This document shows positions 8,960 to 16,536 of a stretch of DNA of 64,000 nt, piece by piece. The position numbers and the translations under genes are program-made. The stretch comes from Ruegeria sp. YS9 (lineage in GTDB: Bacteria > Pseudomonadota > Alphaproteobacteria > Rhodobacterales > Rhodobacteraceae). How positions within the stretch are numbered: the stretch's first letter is position 1; each line of letters begins with the position of its first letter. The notes beneath the pieces are model-generated. The model saw only the letters and a program-made list of their open reading frames with translations, had not been told where the DNA came from and did not search any database. The stretch spans positions 1,769,001 to 1,833,000 of the forward strand of contig NZ_CP102409.1 of NCBI RefSeq assembly GCF_024628725.1, written 5' to 3'.

Positions 8960-10099
8960 TCAGCCGGTCAGCCGCGCGTGGTCCTGCAAGGCAAATCGGT
9001 CGGTCATGCCCGCGATGTAATCGGAAACGATGCGGGCCAACGCGGTGTCGTCCCTGGCAGCTTCAATGTCATCGTGCCAGCGCACAGGCATTTGCCTGGG
9101 ATCGTTCATGTAGATCGGAAACAGATCTTCCACGATCTTTGCCACCTCTGCCCGCACTGACATCACCCTGGGTGCGCGATACATCCGGGTGAACAGAAAC
9201 GCCCGGATTTCGCGCAGTTGCGCCCAAACCTCATCCGAGAACTGGATGACAGGATACCCAAGATGTCGGATTTCTTCGACGGACTGCGCGCCAGACACGG
9301 CAATGAGATCGCGCGAGGTGTTGATGACATCCGCCACCATGACCCCGAAAACCCGCCTGAGCGCTTCGTGACGCCGGCGATAGGAATCCAGCCCGGGGTA
9401 TCTGGCATCCACCTCGGCGTAACAGACCCCGACAATCGGCAGGTCCTGCAAATCGTCATCCGTGAACAACCCCGCGCGTAACCCGTCCAGAAGATCGTGA
9501 TTGTTATATGCTATGTCATCGGAAAGGGCCGCAACCTGGGCTTCCGCGCTGGCATGGGTGTGCAGTTCTAGATCGAAATCCTGATTGCACTCGGCCAATG
9601 CCCAGGGCAGATCCCCCTCAACCGGCCCGTTGTGCTTGGCAATCCCTTCCAGGCATTCCCAAGTCAGGTTGCACCCGTCGAATTCCGCATAGTGGCGCTC
9701 CAGCTTTGTGACGATCCGAATGGCCTGTGCGTTGTGATCAAAACCACCAAAGGGCTTCATCAACGCGTGCAACGCGTCCTCGCCGGTATGTCCAAAGGGC
9801 GTGTGCCCCAGATCATGCGCCAGGGCCACGGCTTCGGTCAGCTCTGGGTTCAGGCCCAAGGCACCGGCAATGGTCCGGGCCACCTGCGCCACCTCGATGG
9901 AGTGGGTCAGGCGGGTGCGGTAGCTATCGCCCTCATGTTCAACGAACACTTGCGTCTTGTGCTTGAGGCGCCGAAAGGCACTGGCATGAATGATCCTGTC
10001 CCGGTCGCGTTGAAAGCATGATCGGAAACTGCTTTCCTCCTCGGGCACATGCCGCCCCCTGGTGCGGTCCGGGTCCGAGGCAAATCTAGCTCTGTCCAA
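8960..10099 (-). CDS. dgt: Deoxyguanosinetriphosphate triphosphohydrolase-like protein
   Basis: A 379-residue HD-domain dNTP triphosphohydrolase, cytoplasmic, releasing tripolyphosphate and deoxynucleosides. The motifs are RDRDRIIHASAFRRLKHKTQV, the HSIEVAQVARTIA helix with the first metal His, and ALAHDLGHTPFGHTG carrying the HD pair. The start is a TTG at 10099 (DRARFASDPDRTRGR matches the usual N-terminus of alphaproteobacterial members); no ATG fits. It is divergent from erpA (76 bp between). With dcd at 1.6 kb it is the second dNTP-pool enzyme in the window. Confidence 0.92.
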   Translation of the reverse strand: MDRARFASDPDRTRGRHVPEEESSFRSCFQRDRDRIIHASAFRRLKHKTQVFVEHEGDSYRTRLTHSIEVAQVARTIAGALGLNPELTEAVALAHDLGHTPFGHTGEDALHALMKPFGGFDHNAQAIRIVTKLERHYAEFDGCNLTWECLEGIAKHNGPVEGDLPWALAECNQDFDLELHTHASAEAQVAALSDDIAYNNHDLLDGLRAGLFTDDDLQDLPIVGVCYAEVDARYPGLDSYRRRHEALRRVFGVMVADVINTSRDLIAVSGAQSVEEIRHLGYPVIQFSDEVWAQLREIRAFLFTRMYRAPRVMSVRAEVAKIVEDLFPIYMNDPRQMPVRWHDDIEAARDDTALARIVSDYIAGMTDRFALQDHARLTG

Positions 10100-10175
10100 A
10101 TGGCCTGTCCTTGTCGCCTGTCCTTGCGCTTTCTATATTGTATGGCGTAATGGAAGGAAACCATTGGAGACCGGC

Positions 10176-10499
10176 ATGAATCTGCCCCCAACAGTCACGG
10201 AACGCGCTTTCGAACGCCTTGCTGAAATCGGCGCGGCGGATCAGGGTCAGGCATTGCGCGTCGCAGTGGAAGGCGGCGGTTGCTCGGGGTTTCAATACGA
10301 AATCGCTTTGGACACGCCAAAAGAAGATGATCTGGTCCTTGAAGGTAAAGGGCAAAAAGTCATTGTTGACGCGATTTCGCTGCCCTTCCTGGAAAACGCG
10401 GTCATCGACTTCACCCAGGAACTGATCGGTGCGCGATTTGTGATCGACAACCCCAACGCCACCTCTTCCTGCGGTTGTGGCACATCTTTTTCGATGTAA
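10176..10499 (+). CDS. erpA: Iron-sulfur cluster insertion protein (A-type carrier)
   Basis: A 107-residue HesB/IscA-family carrier that delivers [4Fe-4S] clusters to apo-enzymes. The three ligand cysteines are present: one in VEGGGCSGFQYE and two in the C-terminal CGCGTSF. The ATG at 10176 follows TTGGAGACCGGC and gives the family length; longer in-frame starts upstream would add an unrelated segment that reaches into the dgt promoter region. ErpA rather than IscA or SufA is chosen because the gene stands alone, outside an isc or suf operon, next to dgt; this assignment is an inference. Confidence 0.88.
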   Translation: MNLPPTVTERAFERLAEIGAADQGQALRVAVEGGGCSGFQYEIALDTPKEDDLVLEGKGQKVIVDAISLPFLENAVIDFTQELIGARFVIDNPNATSSCGCGTSFSM

Positions 10500-10501
10500 C
10501 C

Positions 10502-10550
10502 GTGGGGGCTTTGCCCCCACACCCCCAGGATATTTTCAGCCAGATGAAGC
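10502..10550 (+). repeat. Composite hairpin-core repeat, copy 1 (G-rich hairpin subtype)
   Basis: Directly after the erpA stop lies a hairpin (GTGGGGGC, TTT, GCCCCCAC; 10502-10520), then the conserved core AGGATATTTTCAGCCAGATG continuing into AAG (10528-10550). The same core occurs at 10660, 20124, 27797, 59032 and 59072. This copy faces copy 2 head-to-head within the same intergenic region. Confidence 0.75.
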
Positions 10551-10558
10551 AGAGGTCC

Positions 10559-10584
10559 GCCCTCTGACCGTAAGACCAGAGGGC
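10559..10584. repeat. Hairpin between the two repeat copies
   Basis: GCCCTCTG (10559-10566) pairs with CAGAGGGC (10577-10584) across a 10-nt loop. It lies between repeat copies 1 and 2. There is no T-tract directly after it, so it is not a convincing terminator by itself. Confidence 0.5.
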
Positions 10585-10659
10585 TTCACCTGGCGCGGTC
10601 ATCGGCGTCCCCGCCTGTACCGCCACTTCAGCTTGAAGAAATTCGGTTAATAATCCGTT

Positions 10660-10705
10660 TCTTCATCTGGCCAAAAATACCCCGGAGCGCGAGGCAGAGC
10701 CTCGC
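10660..10705 (-). repeat. Composite hairpin-core repeat, copy 2 (GCGAGGC subtype)
   Basis: Read on the minus strand: hairpin GCGAGGC/TCT/GCCTCGC (10689-10705), then GCTCCGGGG, TATTTTTG and GCCAGATGAA. It matches copy 5 (59014-59058) almost base for base over about 44 positions, including the hairpin loop. It ends about 73 bp before the exonuclease III start. Confidence 0.8.
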
Positions 10706-10777
10706 AAATCCGATCTCCGCCTTGCCGTTGGGCCCGTTCTGCGCGATAGGTTGCGCCAAGCCTTCGGAGGATCGCGC

Positions 10778-11557
10778 ATGAAAATCGCCACGTTCAACAT
10801 CAACGGCATCAAGGCGCGGGCCGAAGCCCTGCCCCGATGGCTGGACGAAGCGCAGCCGGACGTTGTGCTGTTGCAAGAGATCAAGTCGGTCGATGAAAGC
10901 TTCCCGCGCGAGATATTCGAAGAGCGTGGATTCAACGTGGAAACTCACGGGCAAAAAAGCTTCAACGGCGTTGCAATCTTGTCCAAGCTTCCCCTCGAGG
11001 ATGTATCCCGCGGCCTTCCCGGCGATGACGCGGATGAACAGGCCCGCTGGATAGAAGCCACCGTCGTTGGCAAAAAGGCTCTTCGGATCTGTGGATTGTA
11101 CCTGCCCAATGGCAATCCCGCACCCGGTCCGAAATACGATTACAAACTGGCATGGATGGAACGGCTATATGACCGTGCCCGTGATTTGCTGGCAACCGAA
11201 GAACCCGCGTTGATGGCGGGGGACTACAACATCATCCCGCAGGCGGAGGATGCCAAACGCCCCGAAGCATGGCGCGACGATGCATTGTTCCGCCCCGAAA
11301 GCCGCGCCGCATTTCGCAAAATCCTGAATCTGGGCTTCACCGAAGCGTTCCGGGCCACCACCCAAAGCGCGGGGCACTATTCATTCTGGGACTACCAGGC
11401 CGGGGCCTGGAACCGGAACGACGGAATTCGGATCGATCACTTTCTGCTGACCCCACAAGCGGCGGATCTAATGCGGGATTGCCAGATTGATGCAGCCGTG
11501 CGCGGGCATGAAAAACCTTCGGATCACGTGCCTGTCTGGGTCGATCTGGATATCTAG
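10778..11557 (+). CDS. xth: Exodeoxyribonuclease III family protein
   Basis: A 259-residue Mg-dependent endonuclease/exonuclease/phosphatase-fold enzyme for abasic-site repair. The motifs are MKIATFNINGIKAR (Asn metal site), DVVLLQEIK (catalytic Glu), GLYLPNG, LMAGDYNIIPQ (catalytic Asp and Asn), NRNDGIRIDHFLL (Asp) and SDHVPVWVDLD (His). The ATG at 10778 has GGAGGATCGCGC before it; an in-frame start at 10751 is rejected. The gene ends 4 bp from the convergent FAD monooxygenase. Confidence 0.93.
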   Translation: MKIATFNINGIKARAEALPRWLDEAQPDVVLLQEIKSVDESFPREIFEERGFNVETHGQKSFNGVAILSKLPLEDVSRGLPGDDADEQARWIEATVVGKKALRICGLYLPNGNPAPGPKYDYKLAWMERLYDRARDLLATEEPALMAGDYNIIPQAEDAKRPEAWRDDALFRPESRAAFRKILNLGFTEAFRATTQSAGHYSFWDYQAGAWNRNDGIRIDHFLLTPQAADLMRDCQIDAAVRGHEKPSDHVPVWVDLDI

Positions 11558-11561
11558 CGTT

Positions 11562-12707
11562 TCAGGCCGTGACGTCGTAGCTGTAGATCCATTCGTAGCG
11601 GCGCGACAGTTTCCGTCCGATGGCCATAAGCGCACATTGGGCCGCCAGACGGGCGGGGCCTGACAGGTGGAAATTTCGTGCGTTCGACCCGGCAGCGGCA
11701 ACCACGCTTTCTGCCCTTGGCCGGCGCGTTTTCTCGTAGGCGGCAAGCGCGCTGGTGACACCCGAGTGTTCGTCGAAAGATCGTGCAAGCGTCCAGGCAT
11801 CTTCCAGCGCCAGGCAAGCGCCTTGCGCCATGAACGGCAAGGTCGGATGCGCCGCGTCCCCCAGCAATGCCAGACGACCGTTTTGCCATTTTTCTGCAAC
11901 TGGGCGCAGGAACAGGGCCCACAGATTCACATCCGAGACCTTTGACAGAATCTGATCTACCGGACCGCCGAACCCTGAAAAACGTGCGCGCAGCTCGTCC
12001 GGATCGCCGTTCAGCTTCCATCCCTCTTCCCGCCAGTCCGAGCGTTCCTCGACCGCAACGATGTTCATCATGCTTTGATCGCGCAATGGATAGGTTACGA
12101 CATGCCGACCCGGCCCCATGGTCAGGGATGCCGTCACCACGTCTGAATCCGGTCGCCAGGGAATGGTGGCGCGCCAGGCGACCTGGTGCGTGAAATCGGG
12201 TGTCTCGGGCCCGTTCAGAGCCGGGCGAATCGTGCTGCGGCCACCGTCGGCGGCGATGACGCATTCGGCGCGCAGCCGCTCGCCGTCCGCCAACAGAATT
12301 TCGGCTTCGTTGGGGTGTTTTTGCACGTTGGAAACCTTGGCCCCCAGACGAACATCCACACCGGCCTTGCGGGCCGCAGAATGCAACAGATTCAACAAAT
12401 CGGCACGGTGAAAATAATAGGTCGGGCCAGCCGAAGGCCCGGGCAGCCGGCTGACAACGCGCCCTTTGCGGTAATCGCGCAGGATCGTACCATGCGATTT
12501 CTGGCCCGCAGACAGATCCGCCACCCCAAGCGCACGCAACACGCACATCCCGTTTTCACTGATCTGAAGACCTGCGCCAACCTCGGTCAATGCCTGGGCT
12601 TGCTCCAGCAGGGTGACCTGCGCCCCGTGTTGCCGCAGCGCCAACGCAGACGCCAAACCGCCGATGCCGCCGCCAATTACACAGAAATTCAACCGATTGA
12701 TCTTCAT
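11562..12707 (-). CDS. FAD-dependent monooxygenase (aromatic-ring hydroxylase type)
   Basis: A 381-residue group A flavoprotein monooxygenase. The three family motifs are present: the dinucleotide fold NFCVIGGGIGGLASALAL at the N-terminus, the DG motif in CVIAADGGRSTIR, and the GD motif LALLGDAAHPTLPFMAQG near residue 290. The closest types I recognise are salicylate or 3-hydroxybenzoate hydroxylases; a UbiH-type role is less likely from the motif spacing. The substrate cannot be read from the sequence and no aromatic-degradation genes are nearby. The ATG at 12707 begins MKINRLNF; an upstream in-frame start is rejected because it overlaps the dksA terminator. Confidence 0.82.
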   Translation of the reverse strand: MKINRLNFCVIGGGIGGLASALALRQHGAQVTLLEQAQALTEVGAGLQISENGMCVLRALGVADLSAGQKSHGTILRDYRKGRVVSRLPGPSAGPTYYFHRADLLNLLHSAARKAGVDVRLGAKVSNVQKHPNEAEILLADGERLRAECVIAADGGRSTIRPALNGPETPDFTHQVAWRATIPWRPDSDVVTASLTMGPGRHVVTYPLRDQSMMNIVAVEERSDWREEGWKLNGDPDELRARFSGFGGPVDQILSKVSDVNLWALFLRPVAEKWQNGRLALLGDAAHPTLPFMAQGACLALEDAWTLARSFDEHSGVTSALAAYEKTRRPRAESVVAAAGSNARNFHLSGPARLAAQCALMAIGRKLSRRYEWIYSYDVTA

Positions 12708-12722
12708 GCCCCCCGCATAACG

Positions 12723-12753
12723 CAAAAACGCCGGAGCCACAGGCCCCGGCGTT
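12723..12753 (-). terminator. Rho-independent terminator of dksA
   Basis: On the minus strand AACGCCGG pairs with CCGGCGTT around an 11-nt loop and runs straight into a T-run (GTTTTTGCG). It lies 27 bp after the dksA stop and just before the FAD monooxygenase start, so the two genes are probably separate transcripts. Confidence 0.75.
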
Positions 12754-12779
12754 CGAAATTTTCCAGTTTCACCCGGCGA

Positions 12780-13202
12780 TCAATCGTCGCGGTGGACCTT
12801 TTCGCGGCGCTCGTGGCGCTCTTGCGCCTCCAGCGTCATGGTCGCAATCGGACGTGCATCCAGACGTTTCAGCGAAATCGGATCGCCGGTCTTTTCGCAA
12901 TACCCGTATTCACCTTCTTCGATCCTGCGCAGGGCTGCGTCGATTTTGGCAACCAGCTTGCGCTGACGATCACGTGTTCGCAGTTCCAGAGCGCGATCGG
13001 TCTCCTCGCTCGCACGGTCTGCGACATCCGGAATGTTTCGGGTGTTGTCCTGCAGCCCTTCGATCGTATCGCGGCTGCCCGCCAAAAGCTCGTTCTTCCA
13101 ATCCAACAGCTTGCGGCGGAAATATTCAAGCTGACGGTCATTCATGAAAGGTTCATCTTCGGCCGGGCGGTAATCCTCCGGCAGAAAAACTTCCTGTTTC
13201 AT
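12780..13202 (-). CDS. dksA: RNA polymerase-binding transcription factor DksA, zinc-ligand-poor form
   Basis: A 140-residue DksA that acts with ppGpp through the RNA polymerase secondary channel. The long coiled coil (about residues 20-100) keeps the tip motif DVADRA (DxxDxA). The globular domain has YGYCEKTGDPISLKRLDARP and then ATMTLEAQE: where E. coli has four zinc-binding Cys, this protein keeps only the first, the others being Thr, Thr and Ala by alignment. DksA proteins without the full zinc site are known in other bacteria. The start at 13202 (MKQEVFLP) has GGGAGCAAAT before it; the longer in-frame start at 13256 is rejected. It has its own terminator and a long upstream region. Confidence 0.9.
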   Translation of the reverse strand: MKQEVFLPEDYRPAEDEPFMNDRQLEYFRRKLLDWKNELLAGSRDTIEGLQDNTRNIPDVADRASEETDRALELRTRDRQRKLVAKIDAALRRIEEGEYGYCEKTGDPISLKRLDARPIATMTLEAQERHERREKVHRDD

Positions 13203-13584
13203 ATTTGCTCCCTCGGTATGGCCAGAAACGTCGGTCGCTGATGTTTCACCTGACATTTGGCACCCCCTTCTGCGCAGCGTTTAGCCGACGGGCGTGGGAT
13301 TGTCACTACACAAACGTTGCTTCAGCACGCCCTCGTGCTGTTTTGTCTAAACATGAGACAAACAACAACAAAACCCTGTTTTTCTATGAAATTTAGCGGG
13401 CCTTTTTGAGGCAGGTGTCAATTGGCAGGGCACAATCGCGCGCACGAATCAACCAAAAGGGCTTGGAGTTCCTGCAAAAATCGCCTCAACCGACGCAGGG
13501 ACGCGGGTTGTCAAAATCATTGACCGTCTGTAACCCGGACAACACAACCTGCCCACGGATCACGAAAAACCACACGAGAGGCCC
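13203..13584. promoter_or_regulatory. Gene-free divergent region between dksA and moxR
   Basis: No convincing gene in 382 bp. It holds a hairpin CAGCACG/CCCT/CGTGCTG (13323-13340) followed on the plus strand by TTTTG, and overlapping its end a 7-bp inverted repeat TTTGTCT-N7-AGACAAA (13342-13348 and 13356-13362). The A/T-rich stretch 13360-13400 should include the dksA promoter, but I could not define -35/-10 boxes with confidence. Confidence 0.4.
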
Positions 13585-14430
13585 ATGACCGCACGCTTTC
13601 AAGGTACAGCCGAATATGTCGCCACTGACGATCTGACGATTGCCGTGAACGCCGCCGTCACACTTGAACGCCCATTGCTGGTCAAGGGCGAACCCGGCAC
13701 CGGCAAGACAGAGCTGGCCAAACAAGTGGCCGGCGCGCTGGGGCTGAGGATGATTGAGTGGAACGTGAAATCCACCACACGCGCGCAACAGGGCCTGTAT
13801 GAATATGATGCGGTCAGCCGCCTGCGGGACAGCCAGTTGGGTGAGGAACGTGTGCATGACGTGTCGAACTATATCCGCAAGGGCAAGCTGTGGCAGGCCT
13901 TCGAGGCCGACGAAAAGGTCGTTCTGCTGATCGATGAGATCGACAAGGCGGATATCGAGTTTCCCAACGACCTTTTGCAGGAACTCGACAAGATGGAGTT
14001 CCATGTCTACGAGACAGGCGAGACGATCCGGGCCAAGAACCGCCCGATCGTCATCATCACTTCGAACAATGAAAAGGAATTGCCGGACGCGTTCCTGCGC
14101 CGCTGTTTCTTTCACTACATCCGCTTCCCGGATGAGGCCACGATGCGCCGCATCGTCGAAGTACATCACCCCGGCATCAAGGATGCGCTGCTGACCACCG
14201 CCCTGACCCAGTTCTATGAAATCCGCGAGACGCAGGGGCTGAAGAAAAAGCCGTCAACGTCGGAAGTGCTGGATTGGCTGAAACTGCTGCTGGCCGAGGA
14301 CCTGAGTGCCGAAGACCTCAAACGCGGCGGCGCAGATGCCCTTCCGAAACTGCATGGCGCGTTGCTGAAGAATGAACAGGATGTGCATTTGTTCGAACGT
14401 CTGGCCTTCATGGCACGCGGCAAACGATAG
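13585..14430 (+). CDS. MoxR-family AAA+ ATPase
   Basis: A 281-residue MoxR ATPase. Walker A is GEPGTGKTELA (about residue 37), Walker B is KVVLLIDEIDKAD, sensor 1 is IVIITSNNEKELPDAFLRRC with the arginine-finger region following. MoxR proteins act as chaperones that load metal cofactors or assemble complexes together with a von Willebrand factor A protein; the vWA partner is at 16537, separated by three small genes. The ATG at 13585 follows GAGAGGCCC. Its substrate is unknown. Confidence 0.9.
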   Translation: MTARFQGTAEYVATDDLTIAVNAAVTLERPLLVKGEPGTGKTELAKQVAGALGLRMIEWNVKSTTRAQQGLYEYDAVSRLRDSQLGEERVHDVSNYIRKGKLWQAFEADEKVVLLIDEIDKADIEFPNDLLQELDKMEFHVYETGETIRAKNRPIVIITSNNEKELPDAFLRRCFFHYIRFPDEATMRRIVEVHHPGIKDALLTTALTQFYEIRETQGLKKKPSTSEVLDWLKLLLAEDLSAEDLKRGGADALPKLHGALLKNEQDVHLFERLAFMARGKR

Positions 14431-14531
14431 CCAGAGGGTGGCCGGACGGTGATCATGGCTTGCCTTGGGACGGCCCGAATGCCAGCATCGGCCCATCTGG
14501 CGAAACAGAGCTTCGCCGCCCACAGAATTGG

Positions 14532-14990
14532 ATGAATCGCGTGGCGAACGCACTTACAATCCGCACCCTGCGTGCCGAGGACAAAAGCCAATGGGCCGAC
14601 ATGTGGCGTGACTATCTGGCATTTTATGAAACCGCCCTGCCCGATGATGTATACGAAACAACCTTTTCCAGATTGTTGGGCGACGATCCACAGGATTTTT
14701 CCTGTTTCGTTGCCGAGCAGAATGGCACCCTGGTCGGACTGACACATTATCTGTTTCATCGCCACGCCTGGAAGGTGGAAAAGGTCTGCTACCTGCAAGA
14801 CCTGTTCGCGCAACCCGAGGCACGGGGGGCAGGCGTTGGCCGGGCCTTGATCCAGGCGGTCTATGATGAGGCCGATCGTCAGGGCGCGCCGTCGGTCTAT
14901 TGGCTGACCCAGGAGTTCAACCACACCGCTCGTAAACTGTATGATCGCATCGGCACACTGACACCGTTCATCAAGTACGCCCGCTCATGA
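14532..14990 (+). CDS. GNAT-family N-acetyltransferase
   Basis: About 152 residues with a complete GNAT fold: ALTIRTLRAEDKSQW at the N-terminus, the YLQDLFAQPEARGAGVGRAL stretch with the acetyl-CoA pyrophosphate loop (RGAGVG), and a C-terminal YWLTQEFNHTARKLYDRIG motif. The start is uncertain: ATG at 14532 or GTG at 14541, neither with a strong ribosome-binding site. It begins about 100 bp after moxR and its stop overlaps the next start as ATGA. The acceptor substrate cannot be predicted. Confidence 0.83.
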   Translation: MNRVANALTIRTLRAEDKSQWADMWRDYLAFYETALPDDVYETTFSRLLGDDPQDFSCFVAEQNGTLVGLTHYLFHRHAWKVEKVCYLQDLFAQPEARGAGVGRALIQAVYDEADRQGAPSVYWLTQEFNHTARKLYDRIGTLTPFIKYARS

Positions 14991-16354
14991 AGCGATTGAG
15001 TGCCCTTTTTCTGGCACTGATTGTTGCTGGCTGCGCGACGGTTGAAACGATCGAGCTGCCCGATCAGGTCACGGTCGTCGAAGTAAGCCTGCCGCCTGCC
15101 AAGTCTTTTTCAACGGCACGTCCTTCGCCGCCTGCTCGGTCCAACAAAAACATCGCCTCGGACTTCCTGTCCCTGCATTTCGAACTGGAAAGCGGGGCCG
15201 CCCTGCCCGTTTTCACGCGATTTGAGACCCCGGTCACTGTCCGTCTGACCGGATCACCGACCGCAAGCATGCAGCAGGATCTGACCCGGTTGCTCAATCG
15301 TCTACGGCGCGAGGCCGGGATCAACATCCGGCAGGTCGACGAAGGACAGGCCAATATCACCATCGAAGCCGTCAGCCAGAAAGACATTCTGCGCATCCTG
15401 CCCAACGCGGCCTGTTTCGTCGTCCCCAACTCGTCCAGCCTTGAAGAATATCGCCGTGACCGCCGAAAGATCAAAAGCAGCTGGACTGAACTGCGCAAAC
15501 GCGAACGGCTTGGGATTTTCATCCCATACGACGTCAGTCCGCAGGAAATACGTGATTGCCTGCATGAAGAACTGGCACAAGCGCTTGGTCCGCTGAACGA
15601 CCTCTACCATCTGCCGGATTCGGTGTTCAACGACGACAATATCCATACTGTTCTGACCGGGTTCGACATGCTGATCCTGCGGGCTGCTTATGCGCCGGAA
15701 CTGCGCACCGGCATGACCCGAGATCAGGTCGCCGCGGTCATCCCGGGGGTTCTCAGCCGGATGAACCCGCGTGGGGACAGAGTGCCCGTTCAACCCTTCA
15801 CGGATACGCCGCGCGAGTGGATTGACGCGATTCAGAAATCACTGGGGCCGGGGTCGGGTTCGCCCAGACAGGTGCGCGCGGTGCGAAAGGCGGCACGGAT
15901 CGGTCAGCAACAGGGATGGACAGATCACCGCCGCGCCTATCCCCATTATCTGATGGGCCGGATGGAACAATTCCGGGACCCCAACGAAGCTCAGCGCCAG
16001 TTTCAGATTGCGCAGCAATTTCTGAAGGCCACGCCCGGCACAGAGGTGCATCAGGCCTATGTCACCACGCAAACCGCGGCTTTTGCGCTGGCACAGGACA
16101 AGGGGCCCAGTGTTCTGCCTGAACTGGACAGGGCCATCGATGTCATGACACGGGCTGAAAATGCGTCTCTGCTGGCCACGTTGCTGTTGCTGAAATCAGA
16201 AGCGCTGAAACAGGCGGGGCAGATACAGCAGGCACGTGCCGTTAGGCTGGACAGCCTGGGATGGGCGCGGTACGGGTTTGGCTCGGATCTGGTGGCCCAG
16301 TCATTGTCGCGGGGCAATGGCCGAAGAAACACGGATGGCACGAAAGACGGATGA
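14987..16354 (+). CDS. DUF2927-like lipoprotein with helical C-terminus
   Basis: A 455-residue predicted lipoprotein. The signal peptide MKRLSALFLALIVAGCATVE has a lipobox (VAGC, Cys16). After a Pro/Ser linker, residues about 45-260 (FSTARPSPPARSNKNIASDF onward) resemble the DUF2927 domain that I know from Rhodobacteraceae. The C-terminal third is helical with TPR-like repeats (AQRQFQIAQQFLKATPG; LLLLKSEALKQAGQIQQARA). It overlaps the GNAT gene by 4 bp and lies inside the moxR-vWA interval, so the gene product may be part of that system. No catalytic motif is visible. Confidence 0.72.
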   Translation: MKRLSALFLALIVAGCATVETIELPDQVTVVEVSLPPAKSFSTARPSPPARSNKNIASDFLSLHFELESGAALPVFTRFETPVTVRLTGSPTASMQQDLTRLLNRLRREAGINIRQVDEGQANITIEAVSQKDILRILPNAACFVVPNSSSLEEYRRDRRKIKSSWTELRKRERLGIFIPYDVSPQEIRDCLHEELAQALGPLNDLYHLPDSVFNDDNIHTVLTGFDMLILRAAYAPELRTGMTRDQVAAVIPGVLSRMNPRGDRVPVQPFTDTPREWIDAIQKSLGPGSGSPRQVRAVRKAARIGQQQGWTDHRRAYPHYLMGRMEQFRDPNEAQRQFQIAQQFLKATPGTEVHQAYVTTQTAAFALAQDKGPSVLPELDRAIDVMTRAENASLLATLLLLKSEALKQAGQIQQARAVRLDSLGWARYGFGSDLVAQSLSRGNGRRNTDGTKDG

Positions 16355-16532
16355 CACACATATGTTGGTAGTTCTGGGAATGGCGGCACTGGGTGCAACC
16401 TTGGGCGCCCTGACCGCGAAAAAGCGCAGCGGCAATCGGGCCGACATGGCGCAATATGCCGCCGGGTATGGCATTGCCTTTGCGCTGGTGGGTCTGGTGA
16501 TCTCGCTGGTTCTGGTGCGTTTGGTGGCCTGA
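16335..16532 (+). CDS. Small two-helix membrane protein
   Basis: About 65 residues with two transmembrane helices: MLVVLGMAALGATLGALTA and YGIAFALVGLVISLVLVRLV, separated by a short positively charged loop (KKRSGNRADMAQ). It overlaps the 3' end of the lipoprotein gene and ends 4 bp before the vWA gene, which supports a real, coupled gene despite its size. ATG 16335 is used; ATG 16317 in the same frame would add six residues. No family is recognised. Confidence 0.6.
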   Translation: MARKTDDTHMLVVLGMAALGATLGALTAKKRSGNRADMAQYAAGYGIAFALVGLVISLVLVRLVA

Positions 16533-16536
16533 GACG

